From Dermanyssus gallinae (taxonomy: Eukaryota; Arthropoda; Arachnida; Mesostigmata; Dermanyssidae), in NCBI GenBank assembly GCA_003439945.1, contig QVRM01001034.1, positions 1 to 64,000 of the forward strand: a stretch of 64,000 bases of DNA, given 5' to 3'. Made by a program: the position numbers and the translations under genes. Shown one piece after another: positions 36,186 to 48,629 of the stretch. Numbering within the stretch: position 1 is the stretch's first letter; every line of letters starts with the position of its first letter. The notes under the pieces were generated by a model, which saw nothing but the letters and a program-made list of their open reading frames with translations, ran no database searches and was not told the DNA's origin.

Positions 36186-36423
36186 TCAGTGATGAAAAGA
36201 AAGCATGTAAAGAAGAATTGCGCTTATGGCATCAACAGATGACGTGGCTTGCAATCAAAGGGGTACGCAGGGGTTGTAACAAGCGCGTCAGACCGGTGGG
36301 GGAACCCGTGAGTGAGCTTGGTCACAAGATCCAATTAGGCGCTCGCCACTTTTCTTTTTTACTTTGGTCCATAGTATTGTTCCATTGATATCTGGGCCAT
36401 TAGAGAGTGAAGCTTAAGGGGGA

Positions 36424-38090
36424 CGTTGTGTTTAGTTGGCAGGGGGTCTTGGCGGGCCAACCGCTGGGGTCCGGCCCAACACGGCTCGAGAGGGGGATAC
36501 GCCACACTCGTAGCAACAGTGCGTCACAGCATTCACCTTACTCCACCGAAAAAAATATATATAAGTGCCACAAGTTAGGAGGAGTGAAAACGGTGTCAGT
36601 TAACGCGGAGGCATTAGGCTTTGATGATAGACCCATATGGGAAAGAATAAATAAAAGCAAACGCAGTCTAGGAAACTGGCCACACCGCTAAACTAAACCA
36701 ATCAATGTACGAGGTGTGTCAAAAAGTATCGCGACTTTTGTGTTTTTTCAAAAATTATTCATTTATTCATGAATATCTATTTTGTCCCCTTCAAAGTAAT
36801 CCCCATGAGATATTATACACTTGTGCCAACGGTTTTTCCAATCTTCGAAGCACTTCAAAAAACCATTTTTTTTTATCTTGTTCAGCTCCTCCTTCGATGC
36901 CGTCTTTATCTCGTCAAGCGTAGCGTAACGTCGTCCTTTCATGGGCCTCTTCAGTTTAGGGAACAAGAAAAAGTCACAGGGGGCCAGATCTGGGGAATAC
37001 GGTGGCTGCGGCATCATAAGTGTGTTGTTTTTGGCCAAAAACTCGCGCACAAGCAACGATGTGTGAGCAGGGGCGTTATCGTGGTGCAAAAGCCAATTTT
37101 TGTTCTTCCACAAATCCGGGCGTTTCTGGCGGATTGCTTCGCGCAAATTGCGCATAACTTGCAGGTAATATTCCTTATTGACCGTTCTACCCTGTGGCAA
37201 GAACTCATGATGCACCACGCCCCTGCAATCGAAGAAAACTGTCAGCAAAACTTTCACATTCGACCGAACTTGGCGCGCTTTTTTCGGTCTTGGTTCGTGC
37301 GGCAGCTTCCATTGAGATGATTGAGCTTTGGTTTCCACGTTATAACCATAAACTCACGATTCGTCACCAGTTATGACCCTCTGGAGCAAATTTGGGTCGT
37401 CGCGGACAGAGTCCAACATCTCATTAGCAATGTTCATGCGATGCTGTTTTTGGTCGCAATTGAGCAATTTTGGTACGAATTTCGCGGCGACCCGTCTCAT
37501 GCCCAAATCATTGATAAAAATCGAACGGCACGAGCCAATCGATATGTTTAGGTCCTCAGCAACTTCTCTAACGGTGATTCGACGATTGGCCAATACCATT
37601 TTCTCCACTTAATTAATTTTTTCGTCTGTTGTTGAAGTGCTCGGGCGTCCGGCACGCTCTTCGTCGTTCACATCTTCTCGGCCTTCTGAGAACATTTTGT
37701 ACCACCGATAAACGCTGCTTCGGTCCAAGGTAGCTTCTCCGTATGCCACAGTCAACATTCGGAATGCGTCCGCGCACTTAATTTCGTTTTTCACACAAAA
37801 TTTGATACAGGTTCTTTGATCCATTTTTTTGAATAGGTAAAAATCGAAGACGATCCAAAACACGTGCAAGCAAAGCAGCTGTCAACAATTAAGTGAACAT
37901 TCAAAATGGCCGAGCTTGTCGGCATAAGTGAGAGACATGAGTACCAACATAACGCCAAAAAAAAACGAAATTCGAATATACGTAACCCGCGAAAATTCAA
38001 AAGTCGCGATACTTTTTGAACACACCTCGTATGTAATGATACTATAGAACTAATACAATAATGTAATAAATCCTTCACCGGTTTGGCGCC
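36424..38090 (+). repeat. LTR-like segment, copy 2, interrupted by mariner C
   Basis: Matches 28577-28985: purine tract AAGGGGGA, TGTGTTTAG start, TATATATAAG, AATAAATAAAA and TTTGGCGCC (38082-38090). Mariner C (36710-38029) splits it. Confidence 0.45.
36710..38029 (-). mobile_element. Mariner C, complete, with empty-site proof
   Basis: Inverted repeats at both ends (left end has lost one T: CGAGGTGTGTCAAAAAGT), flanked by TA (36708-36709, 38030-38031). The transposase on the minus strand has two nonsense changes (Glu to stop at about 37610; Trp to stop in the TGDESW motif at about 37353). It also has Asp to Asn four residues further on (YGYN), but keeps the full C terminus. The related sequence at 28.92 kb has ATCAATGTATGTAATGATA uninterrupted, which is the pre-insertion state. 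Confidence 0.95.
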
Positions 38091-38228
38091 AAGGAGTGCG
38101 GTCGTGTATCTACGGAGCTTTGAGGCAGCATTTTTTCCGTGTGAATGCAGGAAGGTAGATCCCGAAAGTGAGATACCATAGAAAGGTGCGCGGAAGTCAG
38201 TGATCATGTAGGTGTACTGTGTGTGGCC

Positions 38229-38363
38229 ATGCGACATAAGAGCAAGGCCGCTGTGAAGCTAAAGCGGGGCCTCTTCAACAAAGTGAAGCAGAATAGAAAT
38301 TACTCTTGTAAAATTCGAGAGGCTCCGAACGGTCCGCCGCGTATTCAAACGAATATGATCTGA
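38229..38363 (+). CDS. Short basic open frame, second copy
   Basis: 44 codons, starts MRHKSKAA and shares LFNKVKQN and NGPPRIQTN with 29121-29267. See that entry. Confidence 0.3.
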   Translation: MRHKSKAAVKLKRGLFNKVKQNRNYSCKIREAPNGPPRIQTNMI

Positions 38364-38706
38364 TTTTAAAAACACTAACGGCTGTTCAACTAAAGGGAGC
38401 TAACGCAGTTTAACAATGCACTATTTAAAACATATCTGGCGTAATATACATATATGTACTGATATATCGCAAGTATTGTATACAGCAAATTGTGTAAAGC
38501 AGTATTCCACTTTACAGTATATTTTTTTGGAACAAAATTATTTATTTATTATATTTTTAACATTTACAACACATTTACGACGGTATGTTATTTTAGTTAT
38601 TTAGATTTTTTGCAAGGAGTCAATAGTAATTTAATAACATACAACAGTTACTATTGTGTCGGCAAAAATTGCAGCTGGAATGAAACTATTTTTGTTAGGT
38701 GTTGTT

Positions 38707-39037
38707 TTATACTAATGGCAGCAACGCCGGTATAACTATACGTAAGATACAGGTGAAGCTTATCTTTTTTTGTGTACTAAAAAGTATAGATATCTCTTTA
38801 AGGGTCCAGACTGTGTCTCTAAACCCCCGGCCCGGCTCTCCTCCCAGCAGACCCAGAAGAGCTGGAAGAGACCGGACACAACTGGAGGAACTGTCGAATA
38901 TACGCCAGGTGTCCGTTGACTGCTCTTTTGAGCAGATCCTCGTCACAGGCGGTAACGATCGGTGCCAGATCGCCTGTGTAGGCGACTCGAGTACACTCCC
39001 GGGGAATGTGGGAGCCTAAGTTAAAGTTATATTCCAC
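38707..39037 (-). mobile_element. LINE RT fragment, minus strand
   Basis: Minus-strand frame TRVAYTGDLAPIVTACDEDLLKRAVNGH resembles the VYSVAYA..DLALIVTACDEDLLE block of the 28-kb LINE but is in the opposite orientation and differently mutated (YTGD for YADD). It directly abuts the next LINE. Confidence 0.55.
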
Positions 39038-39040
39038 AGG

Positions 39041-40860
39041 GTTGGTCCCAGAACGACAATAAATGGATATATAAGGGGTACTCAGCGTACTGACAAAGTC
39101 GACCCAACTAAGCTAGGAAATTGTGCAAACTTAGCAACACTAAGGGAGAAAGTAGATTTAGTTAATATGCACTTCGCTACAGTTGGAGAAATGCTTAGCC
39201 TATCAAATGGATCGACAACAGATGACGAAAACCTACCAACCTATAGATGTCGAGAGCCCTTCAGATCACTACCACCGGTAGAAAAAGAGGAAATAGAAGA
39301 AACAATTAGACAAATTAAAAATGACAAGTCACCTGGAGAAAACAAAATGACAAACAATATAATTAAAGCAAACAGTGACATCTTCACGAGGATAATCTGG
39401 AGGCTGGCAAATTCAATATTTACGCACGGTCGCTTTCCTAGTGCACTTAAAAGATCAAAACTTGTACTATTATATAAACAGGGACGCAAAGACAATATAA
39501 GTAACTTCAGACTAATCTCACTCCTCAGCAATTTAGGCAAACTAATCGAAACGTTAATTGTAAAACGCATAAAACGACATCTTGACTCTAATAAAATACT
39601 ACATAGTAATCAGTTTAAGTTCAGAAAAGGCAAAAGCACACAGTCGGCGTTAATGGCTGTGTATGAAACACTAGCTCAAGAGATAAATAAAAGTAACAGG
39701 CCAGTAGGTGTGTTTTTAGATTTGTCTAAGGCTTTTAACAGCATTCCACATTGCCGCTTATTGCATAAAATGCAACGTATGGGAATCACTGCAAAGGCAC
39801 TAACCGTGATAGAAACGTATCTAAATAACAGAAAACAGACATACTCGTTCAACAACGAGTCCTCCGAATTTACCTTGAGACCTTTTGCCGTCCCTCAAGG
39901 AAGTGTGATGGGTCCTCTTTTATACATTTTGTATTGCAACGATTTCTTTCAAATAAAGAACTGCTCTACTAAATACATGTACGCGGATGACACAGCACTT
40001 ATCTATGCACAACAATCACTTGAGAATACGCAACACATAGAACGAAGCTTAAGTAAAATCGGGACGTGGATGAAACAAAACGGACTTGTGATAAATCACA
40101 GCAAAACTAAGTTTAGACAGTTCGAACTCCGAAGTCGTCCGGCTATAGCACACATGAATTCTATACAACTGCACAACCATCTCGATATAACCAGATCTAT
40201 AGCCCCTTAATCGAACGAACTGATACGATAAAATATTTGAGAATGATGATTTCGAGCAACCTATCTTGGCAACCACACGTCAATTATATTGCCAAGAAAA
40301 TGGGTAAGGGCGTGGCAATATTAAGCCAGATAAGAAACTCTGCGACAGTAGCACTAAAACTCGAAGTATATCGTGCACTTGTGGAGAGTTACTATCGATA
40401 TGGACTAACGCTATACGGTGGTTATTATCTGACAACAATACAACCATTAATCGTCCTGCAGAGGAAAGCCATAAGATTGGTCTGCGGTGCTGAACGCAGC
40501 GTTAATGCAGCGACACTTATGGACAGTTAAAAGGTTTTGCCTTTTCGACATCAGTACGCAGAATCAGTGCTCTTCCATTTCCTTCTGAAAGAGGCACATG
40601 TTGGGCGTGAGATACAAGAGAGACAAAGATCAAGTCACCAATATCCTACCAGAGCACGCCAACATGGCACCCTCAATTTGGAAAACATAAAAAGTGAAAC
40701 CATGAAAAGACGGGCTGCCAGTCATTTTATTAAGCTATTAAATAGTTGTCCTGATAACATACGACAACAAACAAACGAGAACACTAGACAAATCAAGAAA
40801 CAAATACGAGAACACATTACATCACTCAGCCAGGAGCAACTGTCCAGGTTAATTGAATAA
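39041..40860 (+). pseudogene. LINE reverse transcriptase (ORF2), 5'-truncated, frameshifted
   Basis: The frame 39041-40210 contains RQIKNDKSPGENKM, NFRLISLLSNLGKLIE, QFKFRKGKSTQSAL, VFLDLSKAFNSIPH, AVPQGSVMGPLLYILY and the catalytic YMYADDTALIY (about 39976). A shift near 40205 moves to the frame KYLRMMISSNLSW...NYIAKKMGKG, interrupted by a stop at 40528. It then continues to a natural-looking end (SLSQEQLSRLIE). The N-terminal endonuclease and ORF1 are missing. RT catalytic residues are intact, making this the best-preserved RT of the window. Confidence 0.88.
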
Positions 40861-41050
40861 ACCACCATTCCGATAACACAAAATGTATGACACTCAAAAA
40901 CTACGCATTACGCACAAACACATCATCACATGAAATGCAAACACAGTCAACATGTAACCACCGTAACGAGTTTCCACATGAACGCCCACACACATTTCAG
41001 CAGCCATGAGACAGCACAACTACACGTATGCAGACACACGTGTGCAGATA

Positions 41051-41096
<46 letters not shown>

Positions 41097-41099
<3 letters not shown>

Positions 41100-42386
41100 G
41101 TAGTTCAATAAGTTCTTAGAATGAGCTTTTTAGAATTCGAATTTTGGCGCGCTTCCACCGCTATTAGGAACTGCAACTTTTCGACTGCCAGCAGTCAAAA
41201 TATTATGGTGATTGACCGTTGCGATTTCGTTTGATCGCTTTTGCCCGTGCAACGTATCGGCGTGATTTTGAAAAATGGAGAAAAAAGAGTTTCGAGTGGT
41301 TATCAAGCATTTTATTTCAAAGGTTGGAATGCGACCCAGGTGAAAACTGAGTTAGACGAGGTGTACGGTGACTCTGCGCCATGTTTTGCCACTGTTTCCA
41401 ACTGGATTAATGAGTTAAAAAGAGGTCGCAGGAGCACCGGGATGAACTACGTTCAAAACGCCCAAAAACGGCAACTGATTAGGAAAACGTGGAAAAGGTG
41501 CGGAAAATCGTTGCCGCAGATAAGCGAGTGAACATTAGGGAGATAGCGGAGGCCTTGGGGATCAGTTTGGGTAGTGTGCATTTCATCCTGCACGAAAACT
41601 TGAAGATGAAAGAGCTCAGAGAAAAATGGCTGCCGCATTTGCTCAACCAAGGCCAAAAAAACGCGCCTGTTTTCGCTTCACAGCGAAATTTGGCCAAGAT
41701 GTCGAACAATCCGTCGGATTTTTGGCGCAGATTCATGACCGTCGATGAAAGCTGGGTCCATCACTACACTCCCGAGACCCAAGAAGCATCTTGCCAATGG
41801 TGTGCACCTGATGAAGGACCTCCGAAGAGGGTACGGACAACGGCATTGACCGGAAAGGTGATGGCTACAGTTTTTTAAGACCAACGTAGAATAATGCTGG
41901 TCGACTACCTTAAGAGCGGTAAAACGATCACAGGAGAATATTAGGCAAGACTGTTAGACTGTCCTTTAGCAAGGACTCATCGTGAAACGGCCCGCTTTGC
42001 AGAAGAAGGTTGTCCTGTTTCACCAGGACAATGGTCCTGCACACAAGTCCCGGCAAGCATCGGCAAAACTGGCCCAACTGAGGTTCGAACTTATTGAACA
42101 ACCTTCCTATTCTCCAGACCTGGCCCCCTCTGATTATTTCCTCTTCGGACATTTGAAGAATAGTCGCGGTGGAAAGCGTTTTTCCAGCAATGAAGAGGTT
42201 ATGGCTGCTGTCAATGCCTATTTTCAGTCTAAAGACGCGCAATTCTACTTAAGAGGTATAGAAGCTCTGAAATCTTGGTGGGAAAAGTGTATTGAGCATC
42301 TCGGGGAGTATATCGAATAAGATAAATTTAAAAACATGATTTGGAAAATTCTTGGTTTTCATTCTAAGAACTTATTGAACTACCTG
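41097..42386 (+). mobile_element. Mariner D, complete ends, decayed transposase
   Basis: Inverted repeats CAGGTAGTTCAATAAGTTCT at both ends, flanked by TA and lying in a TA array. This is a different family from A-C. Transposase pieces: GWNATQVKTELDEVYGDSAP (HTH 1), NIREIAEALGISLGSVHFIL (HTH 2), TVDESWVHHYTPE, VLFHQDNGPAHKS, YSPDLAPSDYFLFG (34 residues between the last two Asp). At least three frameshifts and stops at about 41876 and 41942 break it. A decayed relative lies at 7.64 kb. Confidence 0.93.
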
Positions 42387-42869
42387 TATATAGGTGTGCG
42401 TGTACATAGTGCCATAGTCATACGTGCCAAAACCGTGACATGTGGGAGACAGCGACGTGAGCCTACACATTGCGTCACTTGTCGGCCTTTAAGCGTACTG
42501 TCCATGGCCGAGGCGGGTGGCCATATCTGATTGTCCACGAAGACCATGAAATACAACTTCAAGCGACCACTAATATTCTATATTTCGACCAGATCCCTGA
42601 ACACTCAGGCAAAATATTATTTACTGGCTATAATTATTACTATTATTATCATTATTATTTTTTTAACTACTATTCTTTTTTTAAACATAAATATAATACG
42701 TAGGTAACACGGTGCTAAGAAGATGAAAAGAAAAATACATCATATGTATTGGATGTTCCAGTGCTGCGTACACGGGCTTTTAGCCTTACGAACTACACGA
42801 CTATAATGTTGTAATACACATAAGATACTGTAAATAAAACGCACTTTAAAAAAAAGAAAAAAAAATGGT

Positions 42870-43298
42870 CCCAGAACGAACTCCGGGAGGGACTCAGGCT
42901 GTAACAACATAGTCCACACAAATTATGGCCAGACAATGACGACCGCTTTGCTCTCCGCGCGTGCTCTCTGTGTTTCTGCTATGTTTTGAACTTTTCTGAT
43001 AGCCAAATACAATTATTGAGTGTATGCGTTAGGCCACGGTTCGGATCTCTTGACTGAGATTGGCTCGAAGATACTTATATATAAATATATAATATATAAT
43101 ACAAAATACATATAGATAAGAGAGAGAGAGAGAGAAAGAAAAGCGAGAGATATAGAGAATCAGATCACATATGAGATATATGAGAAGAATATTATATATA
43201 TAATGAGATATATATATATATATATAGATATATATATATATATATACATATAGTATATATACATTAGTATATATATATATATATATAATATATATTAG

Positions 43299-43338
<40 letters not shown>

Positions 43339-43342
43339 ATAT

Positions 43343-43386
<44 letters not shown>

Positions 43387-43390
43387 CCTG
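42870..43390. repeat. AT-rich DNA with compound (TA)n arrays (43080-43381)
   Basis: A 300-bp stretch of TA, TATC and GA repeats, the longest simple-repeat region of the window. No gene. Confidence 0.85.
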
Positions 43391-43926
43391 ACGCTAGCCA
43401 TTTAAAAAGTCTAGAAAGATCAGATATGTTAAGCGTGTTTTGCGGCTTCCAAAGTGCGCTTCGGCAAACACTTGCCTTAGAGAGTGCGGAGAGAGAACAT
43501 TATTGAAGACACTAGCACTTAGTAACACACCATTTACACCGCATATTCTAGACTCATATCGAGTCTACAGAGAAAACAGAAATTTAAAATTTGTAGCTGA
43601 GAATAATACTGATGGCCCGGCCTTTTCTTCACGTAGATGGAAAAGAGCCATGCAAAGGAACCGCTTGCTAATCTGCCGAATAACCTGGCACGGGTACCAC
43701 CATTACATATGCATGAAGCCAAGCTGTTTTAATATTGAAAAATGTGTTTGTAGCTTTTGCGGAGAGTTTGATATTGGACGCTATCATATACTTGTGTGCC
43801 CAGAAATTTGCGGAACGTCCTTATCATCCAAAGTTAAATTTATATTGTAAGACCAAAAAGTCACATTGTGACACCTTGTGAAAATTGAATCAACTATCTA
43901 CCAATTTTGTGGTGAAATAAATGCTG

Positions 43927-43932
<6 letters not shown>
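43390..43932 (+). mobile_element. LINE 3' end with Cys/His motif and simple-repeat tail
   Basis: A 136-codon frame ends RNRLLICRITWHGYHHY, then CSFCGEFDIGRYHILVCPE, a C-2-C-8-H-3-C motif typical of the extreme C terminus of Jockey/I/CR1-type ORF2. The 3' tail GAAATAAATGCTGAATTGAA runs directly into a (TA)n array (43934-43977). The same tail is found at 19288-19337. Confidence 0.6.
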
Positions 43933-43978
<46 letters not shown>

Positions 43979-44588
43979 CCAATTTGATCGGCAATATGTG
44001 GATAAATATATATATATATATATATAAATATATGTACTACAATATATTTTGCAGTTTAAAATGTAATTGAAAATGTGCATGCATCTTGCTGGGATTCAAT
44101 ACGCGACTCTTTTTAAACTAAAATATATGTTACAACTATTTTCAAAGGAACCGCTTGGGCATTACCTTACTAATCGATCCCCGGTGTATATATTCCCTTT
44201 AGTCTACCCCGCCAAAAAAAAAAATACATATATATATATATATATATTTTTTTTTTTTTTGAGGGGGAGGAGGTATTTAATACAGTTACGCACTATCGCT
44301 ACGAGTCCCTATCTTTACGGTTGGATGTTACTTCGTTGAGACCCATACCCACTAAACGCACTTCCCCCATAAGCTTTACTCTCTGATAGCCTAAATCTTC
44401 ATAAAACAGTACTATGAACTATCAGGAGAAGTGGCGAGCGCGCTTTTAGATCAATTGGCTGGGGTCACCCAAAGGTTTCAGCACTTGACTACCACCTGTA
44501 AGCCGTTTTTCAAGCTGGACTTTTCTATGGATGCTCGCGGGTTGAAGCAGCAGTTGTGTCTGTTTTTCTTTGCACTTGTCTTGCTTCT
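43933..44588. other. TA arrays and unassigned sequence
   Basis: TA arrays at 43934-43977, 44008-44035 and 44227-44250, the last followed by a T run. No gene recognised. Confidence 0.5.
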
Positions 44589-44589
44589 C

Positions 44590-46790
44590 CTAGAGGACTT
44601 CTTTTGTCGTAGCTCCTCGCAGTTTCCAGGCCTGCTTACTGGAGACGATGTATTCTGTAAACTCTATTAGGCTGGACCGAGGTGGATCGCTGACCTCGTG
44701 ATGTGGGTCTCCTTCCCTGGTCCATTTCTCTCGGACGAGTCTGCTTGTTCTTAACTGCGTAGACACCCAGGCCGACCACTGTAGCACTGTGTGACTTGGA
44801 GTATCCTCATGTGCCTCTTGGCAAAATACGCGTAGCCTTTCCAATTCGGGACAAATATGAGTTGATGTTCCGGTGTCCCCTGAAGATCTGGCTGAGGCGA
44901 TAGGTGAGGTCTCTTCTGGCCTCTCTGTCCTTGAGATCCCAGGAGATCGACCCTGCCAGCACCAGAACAGTATTCGTGCTGACTGAGCGGTACCCCTGAA
45001 TTACCCTCAGGGCTGCTACCCTCTGATTCATTCGTAGAATTTGCTTTGCTTTCTTCGTCTTGAGAGTCGCTTTCACCCAAACTGACGCTCCGAATATTGA
45101 TTCCCCGACCGTTGTTAGCAGTGCCCTTGTGCGGACCCGAGGGCCACGGATGTTCGGCAAAATCTTGGCTATAGCACACACTGCCTTGCCTGCTTCTGTT
45201 ATTACCTTTTTATGTGGCTGAAGCCATTCATCGCAGTATCCAGTGTGAGCCCGAGGTAGCGGGCTTCCTTTACCATTTTAATGTTTTTGCCGTCAAGCCG
45301 TAAAGTGAGCAAACGGATTCTCTTCCTCTCTGTGAGGAGTATTGCTTCGTCCTTTTCCGGGGCCAGTATAAGTCCAGCTGCGCTCATCCACTCAAAGTAA
45401 ACAGCTTTATTCATATTCAATTCAAGTTTGTTGGCAGTTTTAGTCTCCACGACTTTTGCCAGGTCGTCGGCATAGGCCACTGTATCCACTCCTTTGAGGA
45501 GGCCTGTCAGACGGAGGACGTCATCGTAAGCCAAGTTCCAGAGTTGTGGGCCAAGTATAGACCCCTACGGGACCCCGGCTGTCATTTAGAAGCTAACCTG
45601 ACCCTTGACAACTGTTCGTGGTTTAAGGTAGCCGGATATAACCTTTACCTGATACGAGGGGACTTTCTTTCATATCAGTGTGTCTAGAATGGTTTTCCAT
45701 GGTAGGCTGTTAAAAGCGTTCTTAACGTCTAGAAGTGCGACTAGGAGGAGCTGCCGTGCCTGTATGGTGGAACTGCGCAGCAAATGCGACACATTTGCAA
45801 CGCGTCGTATTGTAGTTAGGACTGATCGGTTCTCGCGAAAGTCGTATTGTGTAGCTAGCAGGCCGTGTTCCTCTGCGAAGAGCCTGCGACTTTCCTTAAT
45901 TATGGCCTCCTATCCTTTTGCGAGCGCACTTAGCGGGCATATCGGCCGGTATCCCGCGTTTCCTTTGGAGATGAGGATGACTTCGGCACGTTTTTAGTAT
46001 AGCGGAAAAGAGCCGATTTTGTGCAGAACATTGAAAGTATCCGCAACTATCTGAGGGTGCTCCGTAAATAGAAGTTTCACTGCCTCAGTGGGAACCCCGT
46101 CTAGTCCGAGGGCTTTACCGGTCTTTTGTCTGTGAGCTGCGCGTGTAGCCTCGCATGGTTGAACAGACGGAAATGTCTGCCTGGAAATGTTCTCATAAAT
46201 ACCCATTTCGAGAGGCGCATGGGTCGGGAGAAGCTTTGTTAAGACCGCCTTGGTGGTATTTTTTTCATTCGCCCTGACTATCTTGTACGGTTTCCCCCGG
46301 TATCGTCCTCGACATTGTTGAGGAGCTTTCTCCAGCCCCTAGTTTTTCTATCGGCTATGGCTTGCTTGAGTAAGGCCCTGTTTCTCCTATACTCTAGCAA
46401 TGCTTGATTGCGTGCGTCTGCGTCTCGTTGTTTCCGTTTGAGAGCACGCCTTGCTTTGCAGCACTCTTTACGTTTGTCCGCAATCTTCTGCGTCCATCAA
46501 TATTTAGGTGGGATGTTTCCTCACCTGGGGTTAACGCTGTTGGAAACCGTTGTCCCGCACACCTCTACGAGGAGTGCTTGTAGGTCGTCTGCGGTTCTGT
46601 GGGGGCTGGATAGGGCTTTTATTTTCCTCCCAATTTCGTCCTTGAACCTTGACTCGTCGGTGATCCCCAGACTTCTGACGCTAAGTTAAAGTCCCCTGTT
46701 ATTAGCACGCCGTTTTCGGGCTTCGTGCAGCTTCTATTGCAGTTGGCCCGAATAATGCTTATTTCGCTTATCATTTTTGTGCGGAGGAGT
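44590..46790 (-). pseudogene. LINE ORF2: endonuclease remnant and reverse transcriptase
   Basis: In order on the minus strand: ISIIRANCNRS (endonuclease start), TGDFNLASE (endonuclease GDFN motif), GKALGLDGVPTEAVKLL (about 46110), YRPICPLSALAK (45940), QYDFRENRSVLTTI (45840), VALLDVKNAFNSLPWKTIL (45740), PQGSILGPQLWNLAYDDVL (45550), and the catalytic TVAYADDLAKVVE (about 45480). Then come RYLGLTLDTAMNGF (45240), RTRALLTTVGESIFGASVWV (45110) and a long C-terminal tail to 44590. There are several frameshifts and an UGA in the RT region. The catalytic Asp pair is preserved. Confidence 0.8.
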
Positions 46791-46859
46791 CGCGCTGGGT
46801 CAGACTCTAACCGCGCCCTTGGGGCCCTGTGTCCTCCATTCGTAGGGTCCCTTTAAGAC

Positions 46860-48590
46860 AGTGGCAACGGGCTGCTGTTTGGTCGTAGGCACCTTGTTTT
46901 CTTTATTTGGCTCTACATCCCCTGTCTTGTCCCTGCTAGCTTGCGTCACAGCTTGCCGCTCCTGCATCTTAGCCTTAAGAAGTTGGAGGTATTTAGGACA
47001 TGCTGTGCATCTAGCTCTGTGGCCCTCGTCGTTACATACGTAGCATTTAGGGAGTACCGCCTTACAGTCACGGGCTAGATGGTCCTTCTGCCACAGCGGT
47101 AGAATTTATGCTTGTTTGCTTTCTTATTTTTACACGCAAGGGCCGTGTGCTTGATCATGGCAGTTGTAGCACGTGGAAAGGGTTATCCATCCCTCGACCA
47201 TGCAACTGCTTCCTCCGACGGTCACGATCTTCTTCAGTAAGATTCTACGAGCTTCACCAAGGTAAGCTGACCAACAACTCCCAACTGCCTCTGTTTTTAG
47301 TAGCCCTAGGAGCTTACGTCCGAATCCTGGAAGACTCTTGTATTTTCAGTATCTTCCGAATGTCCTGTTCTATAGAAGGCGCCGTGAGCAACGGGCTGAT
47401 TTCCCAAAGGATAACAGTTGCTGTGGGGCCGCTGTACTGCCTGGTATCGACCTGTCCGCCCGTCTTTTGTCTGAGGATGTCTGCAAAAGTTGTGCTGCTG
47501 CCAGGGCTTTCTTCATCAACTCTTAGGATGGTGTCCCCCCCTTATTAGTAATGACCGTCCCTAATTTTACCCCGCTGTCCGCTGTATTGACTAGTGGGCG
47601 CATCTTTTCAATCATGTATCTGGTGAAGAGCCTGCGGCAGGTCTGATCCTAACAGAAATATGTTCCTTCTGCCCTCTCCGGAAAGTTGCCTCGACACCGT
47701 GCTGGCGCGGCACACGTCCTTCTCGGGTGATGTCGACTTTACACCTTATCTTTCTACAGCATGCCTCTACTGCATTTCTTATGGTGCGTCCTTCCCAATG
47801 TGGAGAAATGTACAAGACATTGGGTTTTTGGAGCCAATGTTGTGTATGCTTGTCGATGAAGCAGACGCCTTACCGTCCTGTTCCTTTTCAGGTTCGGTTT
47901 CATCTGGGCTTTCTAGCTCAAGCTGGGTGCTATTTCTGAGGATTGACACTCCCCTTGCCTGTAGAGAGGCCGCTTTTTCTGCCATCGAGAATTGCCCTGT
48001 GAGTTTTTTGAGCAGACTCTTATCCTTTTCGGAACCTTGGGTAGCAAGCATTACACTGATATCACGTGAGGAAGCAATGCTGTACGTAGTGAGGCCAGTG
48101 GTCTTGTACATAGACAGCGGCCACTTCTCCTTGATGAGGTCTATGAGTCCTTCGAGTGTTGCCGTTTCGGCCATCTGTTCCTCAAGGTGTTTCGTCTTGA
48201 TCATCTCGATCTGTTTCTTTTCTAGCTTTTCCTGGCAGGCTTTGCTTCGTATTTCTGCCGCGGGTGGGATGCTCAGTAAGAGCCGTGCCTCTTTCTGGGC
48301 GGCTAGTCTCTGCAACTATGAGGCGAAAGCCGCGGTTTTTTTCTTCCAACTCTCAGCTACCTTTGTGAGGTCTTGCATACGTGCTGCATTCTCGTCGGCC
48401 TGCTTCCGGAGAATTGCTTTCTCCTCCCCCTTTTTGTTGGGATTTCTTCAGTTCCCATAGGCGTATGATAGCTGCCTGAATGTCTACCTGGGTGTTTTTT
48501 GTGCTTATCTTTTAGTGCCTTGAGGTGCTCTGTAACTGCCTCTAGGTCTTCTAGAGCTTGGTCTTTCTTTTTTGAATGTATTTAAGTCAA
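46860..48590 (-). pseudogene. LINE ORF1 (gag-like), CCHC zinc knuckles
   Basis: The frame at 48315-47779 is rich in Glu, Lys and Gln with coiled-coil character (KACQEKLEKKQIEMIKTKHL). Near the C terminus are three zinc knuckles: CYNCHDQ / HTALACK (split by a frameshift, about 47170-47130), a second whose first Cys pair reads YRCG followed in another frame by KDHLARDC (about 47080), and CYVCNDEGHRARC (C-2-C-4-H-4-C, about 47040). Function by family: nucleic-acid binding and RNP assembly. Confidence 0.75.
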
Positions 48591-48629
48591 TTAGCTGTAG
48601 ATATCATTTTTGACGCCGACTTGATTCGG

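Larger units (their letters stand above)
39041..42863 (+). mobile_element. Jockey/CR1-like LINE with mariner D in its 3' part
   Basis: Coding part 39041-40860. The region after it up to 42863 ends in AATAAA (about 42833) followed within 20 bp by an A-rich tail (42846-42863), fitting a LINE 3' end. Mariner D (41097-42386) interrupts that non-coding part. The link between the coding part and the distant poly(A) is inferred. Confidence 0.6.
44590..48595 (-). mobile_element. Nearly full-length LINE (R1/LOA-like), minus strand
   Basis: ORF1 (gag-like, zinc knuckles) about 48590-46860, then the start of the endonuclease, then RT and C-terminal region to about 44590. An internal deletion removes most of the endonuclease (between ISIIRANCNRS at about 46775 and VLITGDFNLASE at about 46700). 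Its 5' end lies immediately beside the 3' end of the next LINE (48.6 kb). Confidence 0.8.
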
